A stretch of 64,000 bases of DNA from Ravibacter sp964559125 (GTDB lineage: Bacteria; Bacteroidota; Bacteroidia; Cytophagales; Spirosomataceae). The stretch's first letter is position 1, and each line of letters starts with the position of its first letter. The DNA lies in NCBI GenBank assembly GCA_964559125.1, contig CAZLGW010000003.1:192172-256171 (forward strand). The letters are read 5' to 3'. The notes under the pieces were generated by a model that made no database searches, was not told the origin of the DNA, and was given only the letters and a program-made list of their open reading frames with translations. Both the position numbers and the translations under genes were made by a program. Below are positions 34,263-42,232 of the stretch, piece by piece.

Positions 34263-34405
34263 CAGAGTAGTTAGTACAAAAAGCTACAGAGGAATTCTAT
34301 TTCCTGCGCCGGTCAGGAGTGTATATTAGTTTCGGCAATAATAGTCATATACTGTCGATTTTATAATACAGTTATTGGTAAATATTGTCGAAAGCAATAT
34401 ACACT

Positions 34406-35182
34406 TTATGAATTGTCCCCGCCTCTGAGTACCATAAAAAGCGAGCTTCCGAAAGGTGCAGAAGGCAGGAGCGATTCTTCCAGTCGCATGACGCCTCCCA
34501 GTATACTATTGACAAAATCGCCCGGATATTTTACGTCCGAGTCGGGGTGCTCCGTTTCATGATCTGCTTTTCGCATGCGGATGCGTTGCCACGTCCGGAC
34601 CAGGAGAATCGGCAGCGACAGCAGGAACGGCCAGTAAGTATGATAAGCGATCTGCAGCCCGGATTCGGTTGCGTATTTCCTGAAATCGCCCAGGGTAAAT
34701 CTCCTGGTACTTCCTACTGCAATGTCGTGAGTACCCGCGAATGCCTCGAAGGCATGGATATTGATAAGCACAATCCCTCCTTTACGGAGACGCCGGCGGA
34801 AAACATCGAGCGTTGCTATGATTTCGGCATCGGAAAGGAAATAAAGCGCATCCTGGCAGCAGATCACATCGTAAGACTCTCCCGGTCTGAATACAGCGGC
34901 TTTTTTCAGGTCACCGTGCTCTACGTCCAGTCCTCTTTTACGCGAAAACGAAACTGCATGAGGTGAGTAATCGAAGCCTGAACAATGGCGGTATCCCCTC
35001 TCTTTTAATGCAGAAAGGAGCCCGCCGGTACCGCAGGCGGCATCGAGAATTCTGAGATCCGGATGAAAACCCCCAAATCGACTTTCGATCTGCCTTAGTA
35101 TCTTCCGGTGGAGCTTGACATACCACCAGAGTTTCTGCTCGACCGCGAACATGCGGCGGTATTCCGACTCGTTGTCAATCAT
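34406..35182 (-). CDS. Class I SAM-dependent methyltransferase
   Basis: A 258-residue Rossmann methyltransferase with the SAM motif ILDAACGTGGLLSALKERG, the acidic motif II (DLKKAAVF), YDVICCQDALYFLSD and a post-barrel hydrophobic stretch (YHTYWPFLLSLPILLVRTWQRI) that may dock at the membrane. It overlaps the GT2 gene by 8 bases and is last in a four-gene sugar cassette. It may methylate the amino sugar (as N-methyltransferases do in antibiotic sugar pathways) or the lipid-linked glycan; the sequence does not decide. Confidence 0.82.
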   Translation of the reverse strand: MIDNESEYRRMFAVEQKLWWYVKLHRKILRQIESRFGGFHPDLRILDAACGTGGLLSALKERGYRHCSGFDYSPHAVSFSRKRGLDVEHGDLKKAAVFRPGESYDVICCQDALYFLSDAEIIATLDVFRRRLRKGGIVLINIHAFEAFAGTHDIAVGSTRRFTLGDFRKYATESGLQIAYHTYWPFLLSLPILLVRTWQRIRMRKADHETEHPDSDVKYPGDFVNSILGGVMRLEESLLPSAPFGSSLFMVLRGGDNS

Positions 35183-36122
35183 CTGCTTCGCTGATACTGT
35201 TATATTTTATGACGTATTGGGGCTGACCGCTTTGTGACATAAAGCTCTTTCCTATATATTCTCCGAGTACGCTCATTAGCACGATCTGCAGCCCGCCGAT
35301 AGACAGCAGCATGGCCGTAACGACCTGCCAGCCTTTGGGGTCGGGGCCGATTACCCATTGTGTGAAGAGAAAGACCAGCAGGAGAGCGCCTATTCCCCAG
35401 GTTGCCAGGCCGACAGGCATAAAGAGCCGGATAGGCAGCGCAGAATAGCAGAAGAGAATGTTCAGAAACAGGGAAATAAGTTTTCTCCAGGTATAGTTGG
35501 AAGTCCCTTCCTCGCGTTTGCTATGTGCTACCCGGACTGTGCCGATATTCCTGGTATAACGGAAGATGAGGCCGTCGATATAAGGGTAAGGGCCTTTGTA
35601 CTTGTTGATTTCCTGTACAACTTCCCTCCGGATAAGTTTGAAGCTTGAAAGGTAGAGGTCTTTAGGCTTATCCAGCAGGTAGCTGGTGATCCAGTTAACA
35701 AACCGGCTCCCCAGGTTGCGGTATAATGCATGTTCCTTTTTGGCATAATAGGTATACACCACATCGTACCCGCCTTCTTCGGCAGTGTCGATCAGCTTGG
35801 TTATTTCTTCCGGCGGATTCTGGAAATCGTCGTCGATCATAACGGCATAATCTCCTGTAGACCAGTTAAGCCCGCACATAACGGCGTTAAACTCTCCGAA
35901 ATTTCGTCTCAGGGAAATGAATTTTACCCGGGTATTTTCCTGCGAAAGCTGCCTGCAGACTGCCTCGGAATTGTCTTTGCTTCCGTCATTCACGAGGATA
36001 ATCTCGAATTCAGCCGGCGATAAGGCAGCCTGAAGACGGCCGACTAGCGGCGCTATACTGCGTTCGCTGTTATAAACCGGGATAATGACGGATAGTTTGA
36101 TTTGTCTGTTCTGATCACCCAT
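35175..36122 (-). CDS. GT2 glycosyltransferase, polyprenyl-phosphate type
   Basis: A 315-residue family 2 glycosyltransferase of the DPM1/ArnC type: LSVIIPVYNSERSI, VNDGSKDNSE, the metal-binding DDD (MIDDDFQNPPEEI) and two C-terminal TM helices (LFMPVGLATWGIGALLLVFLF and VVTAMLLSIGGLQIVLMSVLG) followed by GEYIGKSF. Enzymes of this type load a sugar on undecaprenyl phosphate. It is 2 bases from the aminotransferase gene, so the sugar loaded is probably the 3-amino-deoxyhexose made by its neighbours. Confidence 0.88.
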   Translation of the reverse strand: MGDQNRQIKLSVIIPVYNSERSIAPLVGRLQAALSPAEFEIILVNDGSKDNSEAVCRQLSQENTRVKFISLRRNFGEFNAVMCGLNWSTGDYAVMIDDDFQNPPEEITKLIDTAEEGGYDVVYTYYAKKEHALYRNLGSRFVNWITSYLLDKPKDLYLSSFKLIRREVVQEINKYKGPYPYIDGLIFRYTRNIGTVRVAHSKREEGTSNYTWRKLISLFLNILFCYSALPIRLFMPVGLATWGIGALLLVFLFTQWVIGPDPKGWQVVTAMLLSIGGLQIVLMSVLGEYIGKSFMSQSGQPQYVIKYNSISEADD

Positions 36123-36124
36123 GG

Positions 36125-37213
36125 CTATTGATAAAAGTTGATCGTGTGGATGATACGCGAAACTTCGTCGTCGGTAAGCATGGGATGCAGGGGCAGGCTC
36201 AGTACTTCCCGGCTCAGTTGTTCGGTTACAGGCAGCTTCAGGTGAGACAGGTCTGCGTAGGCACTCTGCCTGTGTATAGGCGTCGGGTAATGAATGTCCG
36301 TCTGGATACCATTTTCAGCCAGGTATTGCCTGAGCTGGTCACGGTAAGGGGACTGCGTCACGAAGAGATGCCAGACATCATCGTCGATACGGTCGGAAGG
36401 AGGCAGACGCAATCCTTCCAGGCTTATTCCTTCCAGGTACCGGCGGGCTATACTTTTCCTCCTGGCATTGTCGCGGTCGAGATAGGGTAGTTTTACGTTT
36501 AAAAAAGCAGCCTGGATTTCGTCAAGCCGGCTGTTGACGCCCCGGTATTCATTCCGGTAGCGTACCAGGGAACCATAATTTCTCAGGTAGCGGATTCTCT
36601 CAGCAACAGATTCGTCCGAAGTGACGACGGCTCCGGCATCGCCGAGCGCACCAAGATTTTTGGTAGGATAGAAGCTGAAGGCTGTGGCGTGTGCGATACT
36701 TCCGGTACGTCGGCCCATATAGCGAGCTCCGTGCGACTGTGCGGCGTCTGTTATTACCTTGAGCCCGTATTTTTCTGCTATGGAAACGATAGGAGCCATC
36801 TCACAACTGCGCCCGTACAGGTCGGTGGTAAGAATAGCCCGGGTTTTGCCAGTTATTTGATTTTCAAGTAATTCCGGGTTTAACAGCATGGTGCCGGGAT
36901 CGGGTTCCGTCAGCACCGGCGTCAGTCCGAGGGCGGTGACCGGCAGGAGGGTGGCAATGTAGGTATTGGCAGCCAGGATCACCTCGCTTCCGGGAGGAAA
37001 ATCGAAAGCTTTTAAAATAAGCGAGATCGCATCCAGTCCATTGGCAACACCGACGCAATGCCCAGCTTCACAATAGGTAGCGAATGCATTTTCAAACGAT
37101 GTAAGCGACTGACCCAGCAGATACCAGCCGGATCTCACTACCTGCAATGAAGCCTCTTCGAGCTCTTTTGTATAAGGAGAATTGATTTGCAGGAGATTGA
37201 GAAAGGGAATCAT
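36125..37213 (-). CDS. dTDP-3-amino-3,6-dideoxyhexose transaminase-like (DegT family)
   Basis: A 362-residue PLP aminotransferase without export signal. PLP lysine in SFYPTKNLGALGDAGAV, substrate Asp in VITDAAQSHGA. The pattern IPFLNLLQINSPY...VRSGWYLLG and NYGS..RYRNEYRGVNSRLDEIQAAFL is that of the FdtB/QdtB group, which aminates C3 of dTDP-3-keto-6-deoxyhexose. The 4-base overlap with the upstream cupin ketoisomerase gene supports this. FdtB and QdtB cannot be separated by eye. Confidence 0.86.
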   Translation of the reverse strand: MIPFLNLLQINSPYTKELEEASLQVVRSGWYLLGQSLTSFENAFATYCEAGHCVGVANGLDAISLILKAFDFPPGSEVILAANTYIATLLPVTALGLTPVLTEPDPGTMLLNPELLENQITGKTRAILTTDLYGRSCEMAPIVSIAEKYGLKVITDAAQSHGARYMGRRTGSIAHATAFSFYPTKNLGALGDAGAVVTSDESVAERIRYLRNYGSLVRYRNEYRGVNSRLDEIQAAFLNVKLPYLDRDNARRKSIARRYLEGISLEGLRLPPSDRIDDDVWHLFVTQSPYRDQLRQYLAENGIQTDIHYPTPIHRQSAYADLSHLKLPVTEQLSREVLSLPLHPMLTDDEVSRIIHTINFYQ

Positions 37214-37602
37214 TTACCGGAAGAAGCGATCTGGTTTTGTATGTAGGGGTCATCTATATAGTCAGCCCTGTCATAATACTGATTCGAAAGCACCAGTAGG
37301 ATTGCATTTTCGGAGAAGTTATCCATAATATGCCAATCTTTGGGTTCCAGCACCAGACAGGTATCGGGGGAGTCGAGAATAAAGTCTTCTTCGTTTTCTC
37401 CGTCGGTAGAGAATACATGGCAGCTTCCCTGGATACATATCAGCGCGTTATACGTAGTGTGATGGCGATGCCCTCCCCGGCTGGCATTTTCAGCACCATA
37501 GATATAGAAAACACGTTTGATAGAGCCGGGTATAGCTTTTTCTATCGCATTCAGATTACCTTGTCCGGTATTGAAGGTTTCCAGCTGAATAAGTTGAGGC
37601 AT
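37210..37602 (-). CDS. dTDP-4-keto-6-deoxyhexose 3,4-ketoisomerase (FdtA/QdtA-type cupin)
   Basis: A 130-residue single cupin. Conserved family pieces are IPGSIKRVFYIYGAENASRGGHRHHTTYNALICIQGSC, where His residues act as catalytic acid/base, and PKDWHIMDNFSENAILLVLSNQYYDRADYI. It shifts the keto group from C4 to C3 of dTDP-4-keto-6-deoxyglucose, feeding the aminotransferase encoded next. The choice between galacto (FdtA) and gluco (QdtA) products is not visible. First gene of the cassette. Confidence 0.88.
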   Translation of the reverse strand: MPQLIQLETFNTGQGNLNAIEKAIPGSIKRVFYIYGAENASRGGHRHHTTYNALICIQGSCHVFSTDGENEEDFILDSPDTCLVLEPKDWHIMDNFSENAILLVLSNQYYDRADYIDDPYIQNQIASSGK

Positions 37603-37761
37603 AGCGAACGATAGTATTAAATTAAACAGGAAAGCAGGAAGGATGCGATTGTTGTCGTCTCGTGTTTCGGGCTCCTTACCCGGAAATGCAATAATAAAAA
37701 AAAGTATTGTATATTTTACAATAAACTTATTCCTCCTACGTTGCTTTTTTCATTGAGTTAG

Positions 37762-38958
37762 CTAGTCGAACAGGTGCCAGCTATAGATTTGATCCATCAG
37801 CTGAAACATTTTCAAAGGGAGTGGTTCGAGCCAGAGTATCCGGTTGTACCCCATATAAAACACTTGTGGGTGTATAATACAGACGAGGGCGCAAAAAAAG
37901 AGTACTAACTGAAATGCTGTATTTGAAGTGGTATGATGGAGTACAAAAAAGGCTATAAAAAGCAGAGGGAATCCGTAAGAAATCGAGCGGTCAATATCGT
38001 GAACGTAAATACCGCTGACGATCAGCACCAGGAATCCTGTAAGAATCATAAGGCCGAGCATGTATTTTCTGGAGAGCCAGATTACTGCCCCGCATGCCAG
38101 CAGGAGTAACCAGGTTCCTTCGAAAACTCCCCAGAGGCTGCTCCCAAGCCCGTTTCGATGAGCCTGCTCGAAAAGTACGGGTGTCCCCATAGTGGAGTAG
38201 GTGTGTCCCTGGAAATACCTGGACTGCACATAATAGCGGATAGAAAAATAGGCGCCCCAAGCTACCCAGATTATTAGGTTCCTGCCGTGGAAGACAGACA
38301 GAAAGAGACGTTTCCAGTCGAAAAAATTTTGAGTATAAGCAAAATTTACAACGTTCCAGAGGAGAATGAATCCACCGGCAAGCACCGCTCGTTCGTCGGT
38401 GAAAAAGGCGGCCATAAGCATGGCGAATCTGACGATCCGGTTGGAGTGCAGCATAGCGGCCAGTAGACAGAAATAAGCGATCCCATCCCCATATCCATGC
38501 ACCTCGGCAAAGTGCCATGTACCTACGAAAATGTTGGAAACCGATAAAACAAACAGGGTTGTCCTGACTTTGCTGTCGGTAAGTCTGAAAATGTAGCTGC
38601 CGATCCAATAAATAAAAAGCACACCAAGCACGGTCTGCAGAACGAGTATCAGCAGGAGATTGTGTCCTGTCAGATAGGATAGCAGCGGGAGAGTCCATCT
38701 GAAAATCATATTTTCCCGGCGGACATCCAGGTCGATTCCTTCCGGGTGGAAAAGGTTATGTGACTGATTTTCTATAAACGCCCATGCATCCAGGTGAGCG
38801 CTACCGGTAAGATGACTCAGAAACAGGTGGTAAGGAGGAAAAGCGAGAAAAACCGAAAGTCCTGCTGAGAAAAAAGTGAGCTTCCATAGCCAGTGACGGC
38901 CGGATAGCCATGACTCGATACGGGCCAGGATAGTATGGTAGAAGTTTTCCAGGATCAT
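37762..38958 (-). CDS. Polytopic membrane protein, GT-C glycosyltransferase-like
   Basis: A 398-residue protein with roughly ten TM helices. The first extracytoplasmic loop holds acidic residues (HLDAWAFIENQ, EGIDLDVRREN) after helix 1, a layout typical of GT-C enzymes that use polyprenyl-phosphate sugars. YVHDIDRSISYGFPLLFIAFF near the end resembles motifs of such families. No specific family is recognised. It has its own promoter (38990-38997) and lies 160 bases upstream of the sugar cassette, which makes it a candidate acceptor transferase for the loaded amino sugar. Confidence 0.62.
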   Translation of the reverse strand: MILENFYHTILARIESWLSGRHWLWKLTFFSAGLSVFLAFPPYHLFLSHLTGSAHLDAWAFIENQSHNLFHPEGIDLDVRRENMIFRWTLPLLSYLTGHNLLLILVLQTVLGVLFIYWIGSYIFRLTDSKVRTTLFVLSVSNIFVGTWHFAEVHGYGDGIAYFCLLAAMLHSNRIVRFAMLMAAFFTDERAVLAGGFILLWNVVNFAYTQNFFDWKRLFLSVFHGRNLIIWVAWGAYFSIRYYVQSRYFQGHTYSTMGTPVLFEQAHRNGLGSSLWGVFEGTWLLLLACGAVIWLSRKYMLGLMILTGFLVLIVSGIYVHDIDRSISYGFPLLFIAFFVLHHTTSNTAFQLVLFFCALVCIIHPQVFYMGYNRILWLEPLPLKMFQLMDQIYSWHLFD

Positions 38959-38989
38959 AATTCAGACCAGAGCTTGGTTTACTGCCTTT

Positions 38990-38997
38990 CAAACATA
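38990..38997 (-). promoter_or_regulatory. -7 promoter box for the GT-C-like gene
   Basis: CAAACATA on the plus strand reads TATGTTTG on the minus strand. It is 31 bases upstream of the start codon at 38958. No -33 TTTG found. Confidence 0.45.
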
Positions 38998-39111
38998 CGT
39001 AAAATAACGATCATTTCTGGTTTCTCAGCTTATGATCCGCCCGGAGTCAGCTTGTGGTGAGATAGTATCGTACCGCCCCTGCAGGCAGCAGAGATACTGC
39101 GTAGCCTCCGG

Positions 39112-39384
39112 TTAGATGTTTGATCCCGGAGGTTGGGGAAGAGGTGAGCCTGTTACATAGCCCGGTGCGAAAAGGTCGTATATTTCCAATTCCAGGGCTA
39201 TTACGATTCTTACGATGGTCAGGAACTCTATATTGAGCTTACCATTTTCTATTTTGCTGATTTCACTTCTGTCTTTGGATACTGCGAGAGCGAGATCCAG
39301 TTGGGACATACCTTTGCTCTTCCGTATGGATCTTACGCGCTTACCGAAAGCCATTAATTCATATGTAAAACGTTCGTCCGGCAT
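39112..39384 (-). CDS. XRE-family helix-turn-helix transcriptional regulator
   Basis: A 90-residue one-domain regulator. The helix-turn-helix is clear: FGKRVRSIRKSKGMSQLDLALAVSKDRSEISKIENGKLNIEFLTIVRIVIALE. Proteins of this size often act as antitoxins, mobile-element repressors or global regulators; no partner gene is visible next to it. The end is a short proline-rich tail. Confidence 0.85.
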   Translation of the reverse strand: MPDERFTYELMAFGKRVRSIRKSKGMSQLDLALAVSKDRSEISKIENGKLNIEFLTIVRIVIALELEIYDLFAPGYVTGSPLPQPPGSNI

Positions 39385-39455
39385 CCGGAACGAAAGTCAG
39401 GCAAAATTTCTGATAAAAAAGTGTGTTATAGCTCACGTTATGGATTCATTATATG

Positions 39456-39463
39456 TATCTTTG
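39456..39463 (+). promoter_or_regulatory. Strong -7 promoter box in the gap after the XRE gene
   Basis: TATCTTTG is a perfect TAnnTTTG match, about 58 bases upstream of a 31-codon reading frame (39521-39616). It could drive that peptide or a small RNA ending near the hairpin at 39648-39667. Confidence 0.5.
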
Positions 39464-39520
39464 TTAATGCGCGCCTGTTAACGGAATTCACCCGAAGTAA
39501 GCAACCAAAACAAGCTCCTC

Positions 39521-39616
39521 ATGAAACAATTTTTTCTGCAACGAGGAAAGTTGTGCATCTATCTGTTCTATTTCCTGCTGTTTTTTCTTTTGCTGTGGAC
39601 CTGGAAGCCGGCTTAA
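39521..39616 (+). CDS. Possible 31-residue single-TM peptide
   Basis: An ATG-started frame of 31 codons encodes a basic N terminus (MKQFFLQRGKL) and one strongly hydrophobic helix (CIYLFYFLLFFLLLWTW). It lies 58 bases after a perfect promoter box and 32 bases before a hairpin, in an otherwise empty 369-base stretch between the XRE gene and a convergent hypothetical gene. Size and shape resemble small membrane peptides, including type I toxins. Without conservation data it may be chance. Confidence 0.35.
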   Translation: MKQFFLQRGKLCIYLFYFLLFFLLLWTWKPA

Positions 39617-39647
39617 GGTCAGAAATTTGTGTGGTATAATTGCCCTC

Positions 39648-39667
39648 CCCTCGTCTTGCGACGAGGG
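39648..39667. repeat. GC-rich hairpin of the CCCTC/GAGGG type
   Basis: CCCTCGTC (39648-39655) and GACGAGGG (39660-39667) form an 8-bp stem with a 4-base loop. Similar CCCTC/GAGGG palindromes occur at 22429, 22614 and 47024 in this window, pointing to a dispersed repeat family. A short T run follows, so it could also terminate the preceding small transcript. Confidence 0.5.
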
Positions 39668-39753
39668 AGAGCTTTTCGGCACTGAGAAGTCACAGAGTAT
39701 GTATAGATGGAGGGATACAGTATAGAGGAGGGGACAGGAGAGCGATATATTTC

Positions 39754-40143
39754 TCAATCCTGAATAAAGGCCACTGCAACTTCTCCGTTGAATTGAAGTA
39801 ATGCCGGGTTGCCGTCCTGTTCGGGCGTATAGCTTCCGGTGACAGTAGAGCTTGTGTTGCCCTGCTTGGTGCGGCGCGGCTTATCAGGCAGCGCTGCCAT
39901 AACGATCGGCCGCCTGCCAATAAACGCAGAGCCGAACAGGTAGCCCCAGAACAGGAGGAATGAAGGAGGCACTTCGTCCAGATATTCTTCCTGTGAAGGC
40001 TGGAGGGTGAAATTATCCCGGAACCAGGACTTAAAATCAGTACCGGCTGCGCGGGCCTCCAGGTAGAGCTGCTCATCGCTCAGCGCATACAATTCTGCTG
40101 TTTTGGCAGACACACCTTCCGGTGTAAAAGCTACTTTTTCCAT
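39754..40143 (-). CDS. Hypothetical protein
   Basis: A 129-residue protein, acidic and soluble in its first half (KVAFTPEGVSAKTAELYALSDEQLYLEARAAGTDFKSWFRDNF), with one hydrophobic patch (PPSFLLFWGYLFGSAFIG). I do not recognise the family. The start at 40143 is chosen because the frame upstream (to 40242) encodes an unlikely aromatic-rich leader; that longer form cannot be excluded. The promoter region holds the inverted repeat at 40246-40267. Confidence 0.6.
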   Translation of the reverse strand: MEKVAFTPEGVSAKTAELYALSDEQLYLEARAAGTDFKSWFRDNFTLQPSQEEYLDEVPPSFLLFWGYLFGSAFIGRRPIVMAALPDKPRRTKQGNTSSTVTGSYTPEQDGNPALLQFNGEVAVAFIQD

Positions 40144-40245
40144 GTAAGATAAAAGTTTGGTGAAAAAATAATGGGGGTAAACTACTATCCTGAAAAGAGC
40201 CTTCCAACGAAAAAAATGCGTGAAAGATACGAAGTACTTCATCTT

Positions 40246-40267
40246 CTACTTCAAAAAACTGAAGTAG
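40246..40267. promoter_or_regulatory. Inverted repeat in the divergent gap before the LytTR gene
   Basis: CTACTTCA and TGAAGTAG form perfect 8-base arms around a 6-base loop; the palindrome GAAGTACTTC lies just left of it (40231-40240). The gap separates a hypothetical gene from the divergent LytTR regulator gene, so this may be an operator for either. The rest of the 298-base gap is AT-rich without other clear signals. Confidence 0.4.
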
Positions 40268-40441
40268 TAAAGACAGATGTCCCCGGGAAGAGTCAAATAA
40301 GAAAACTAATAAAAATCCTTAAAAAAGTTCTGATGATATTTTTCTATTAACATCCAAATAGACTATCTTAACGGCTTAAGAGTGTATACGCACCCCTCTT
40401 GTTTCTTATTTGATATGTCATTTTAAAACTTACTATACATC

Positions 40442-41308
40442 ATGGATGAAAAGTACGTTCCGCTTTCCCGGCAGGATTCCCGTTCGGTGTTTCATTACCA
40501 CGACCGGCTTTTCAGGTTTACCCTCATTCTGTTGGTATCGGTTTTCGTGTCTACCTATGGGGGAGACGGCATTCTGAACGCTTTTAGCGATCCGGATTTC
40601 TATTGGGAGCTGGCGGCTACAATTGTTTTTACGGCTTTGCTGGCCGAATGGATCAATTTCATCACCTGCACGCTCGACCGAGTATACGACTGGGAGCAAA
40701 AAACAGGGATGCGCCTGATTTTGCAGGTATCGCTCGGAGTTGTAATGCCGGCCCTGGCAGAAGTGATCCTGGCTGTGGCCTGGTTCAGGATGATCGGGAC
40801 CGACATCCGTGAAACTACCTTTATTCTGTATGCCTTCCCCCTGATCGTGATGCTTATCGCGATCTTTAACATGTATTATTTCACGCACTACGTATACCTG
40901 AAGTGGAAGAGAAGAGAGGCAGTGCAACAGGCAACCGGTACCGGCGGCTTACCCGCAGATGAAATTCCGGTTTATTTCGGGGGCAACCTGCAATACCTGC
41001 CGGCTACCGATATTATTTATGCTTACAGGCAGGGTAAGTATAACTATGTGAAAACAAAGGGGGAGTCTTACGTGATTTCGCTTCCTCTCGACAAACTGGA
41101 AGAAACACTTGACAGTTTTTTCTTTTTTCGGCTGAACAGGCAGATTATCGCGCACCGGGCCTGCTGCCGGGGATATATACCGGCAGGATACGGCAAACTG
41201 CAGGTAGATCTTTCGCCCCCTCCGCCGGTGGAGCAACCGGTTGTGGTAAGCCAGAAGCGGGCGGGGGCTTTCAGGGGATGGATAGACCTGAAAATGCCCC
41301 CGGCTTAG
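40442..41308 (+). CDS. Membrane-anchored LytTR-domain transcriptional regulator
   Basis: A 288-residue protein with about four TM helices in residues 25-155 (FRFTLILLVSVFVSTYG, LAATIVFTALLAEWINF, ILQVSLGVVMPALAEVILAVAW, FPLIVMLIAIFNMYYFTHYVYL) and a C-terminal LytTR DNA-binding domain (NLQYLPATDIIYAYRQGKYNYVKTKGESYVISLPLDKLEETL, FFRLNRQIIAHRACCRGYIP). There is no receiver domain. Such TM-LytTR proteins sense at the membrane and bind DNA directly. The insert SPPPPVEQP inside the LytTR fold is unusual. Target genes unknown. Confidence 0.87.
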   Translation: MDEKYVPLSRQDSRSVFHYHDRLFRFTLILLVSVFVSTYGGDGILNAFSDPDFYWELAATIVFTALLAEWINFITCTLDRVYDWEQKTGMRLILQVSLGVVMPALAEVILAVAWFRMIGTDIRETTFILYAFPLIVMLIAIFNMYYFTHYVYLKWKRREAVQQATGTGGLPADEIPVYFGGNLQYLPATDIIYAYRQGKYNYVKTKGESYVISLPLDKLEETLDSFFFFRLNRQIIAHRACCRGYIPAGYGKLQVDLSPPPPVEQPVVVSQKRAGAFRGWIDLKMPPA

Positions 41309-41320
41309 ACCGGACCGATG

Positions 41321-42133
41321 TTATTTATTTAAAAGCTCGATGATTTCTTCCGAAATCCCGGTAGAAGAATAGCCGCCGTCATGATAAAGATTTTGCATCG
41401 TTACAAGACGGGTCAGGTCGGAAAAAAGCGAAATCACATAATTGGCACAATCGTCGGCCGAAGCATTGCCGAGCGGGCTCAGTTTGTCGGCAAAATCAAA
41501 GAAGGAATTGAATCCGCCTATTCCGCTTCCTGCCGTGGTTTTGGTGGGAGATTGCGAAACGGTGTTTACCCTCACGTTTTTAAGCTTGCCGTACCGGTAG
41601 CCATAGCTTCTGGCGATGCTTTCGAGTGTAGCCTTTGCATCTGCCATATCCGTATAAAAAGGATAGGTACGCTGAGCTGCAATATAGGAGAGAGCTACCA
41701 CTGATCCCCATTCGTTGATCGCATCCTGCTTTTCGGCTACCTGCAGAAACTTGTGCAGGGATAGCGCCGAAATGTCGAGGCTTTTCTGGAACCATTCATA
41801 GTTAAGATCCCCGTATTCCTTTCCCTTACGGATATTAGGAGACATGCCTATAGAGTGAAGCAGGAAATCGATTTTTCCTCCCAACACTTCTGTGGATTGC
41901 GAAAAGAGGTTCTCGATATCCTCCACAAGGGTAGCGTCGGCCGGAATGATAGTAGCGTCGGTGGCATTTGCCAGTTCGTTGATCGCACCGAGGCGCATTG
42001 CCACGGGTGCATTGGTCAGGATGAAGGAAGCGCCTTCCTCTTTTGCCTTTAACGCAACTTTCCAGGCAATGGAGTTCTCATCCAATGCGCCGGATATAAT
42101 TCCTTTTTTGCCTTTTAGCAAACCGTAAGCCAT
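41321..42133 (-). CDS. fabI: Enoyl-[acyl-carrier-protein] reductase (NADH) FabI
   Basis: The last step of each fatty acid elongation round: reduction of trans-2-enoyl-ACP. A 270-residue short-chain-dehydrogenase-fold protein with the FabI NAD loop (GIISGALDENSIAWKVALKAKEEG), LLHSIGMSPNIR and the catalytic Tyr-x6-Lys (FYTDMADAKATLE). It ends SSTGISEEIIELLNK. The start at 42133 gives MAYGLLKGKKG; an in-frame Met at 42166 would add 11 residues. A full -33/-7 promoter lies 50-80 bases upstream. Confidence 0.95.
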   Translation of the reverse strand: MAYGLLKGKKGIISGALDENSIAWKVALKAKEEGASFILTNAPVAMRLGAINELANATDATIIPADATLVEDIENLFSQSTEVLGGKIDFLLHSIGMSPNIRKGKEYGDLNYEWFQKSLDISALSLHKFLQVAEKQDAINEWGSVVALSYIAAQRTYPFYTDMADAKATLESIARSYGYRYGKLKNVRVNTVSQSPTKTTAGSGIGGFNSFFDFADKLSPLGNASADDCANYVISLFSDLTRLVTMQNLYHDGGYSSTGISEEIIELLNK

Positions 42134-42183
42134 AATGCGGTCAATTTGTTGTTGGGTTGGTAACAATATCAGTATTCGGACAG

Positions 42184-42214
42184 CAAATGTATACTTTATT
42201 TGGTTCGAGGCAAA
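42184..42214 (-). promoter_or_regulatory. Complete Bacteroidota promoter of fabI
   Basis: On the minus strand TTTG (plus 42211-42214) is followed after 19 bases by TACATTTG (plus 42184-42191), an exact match to the TTTG-N19-21-TAnnTTTG consensus. The start codon lies about 50 bases downstream. Confidence 0.75.
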
Positions 42215-42232
42215 AGATTAATCCTACAAACC

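Noticed and set aside
39421..39639. 72-codon plus-strand frame in the gap after the XRE gene
   Set aside because: It begins before the promoter box at 39456 and lacks an ATG; the 31-codon frame inside the gap fits the signals better.
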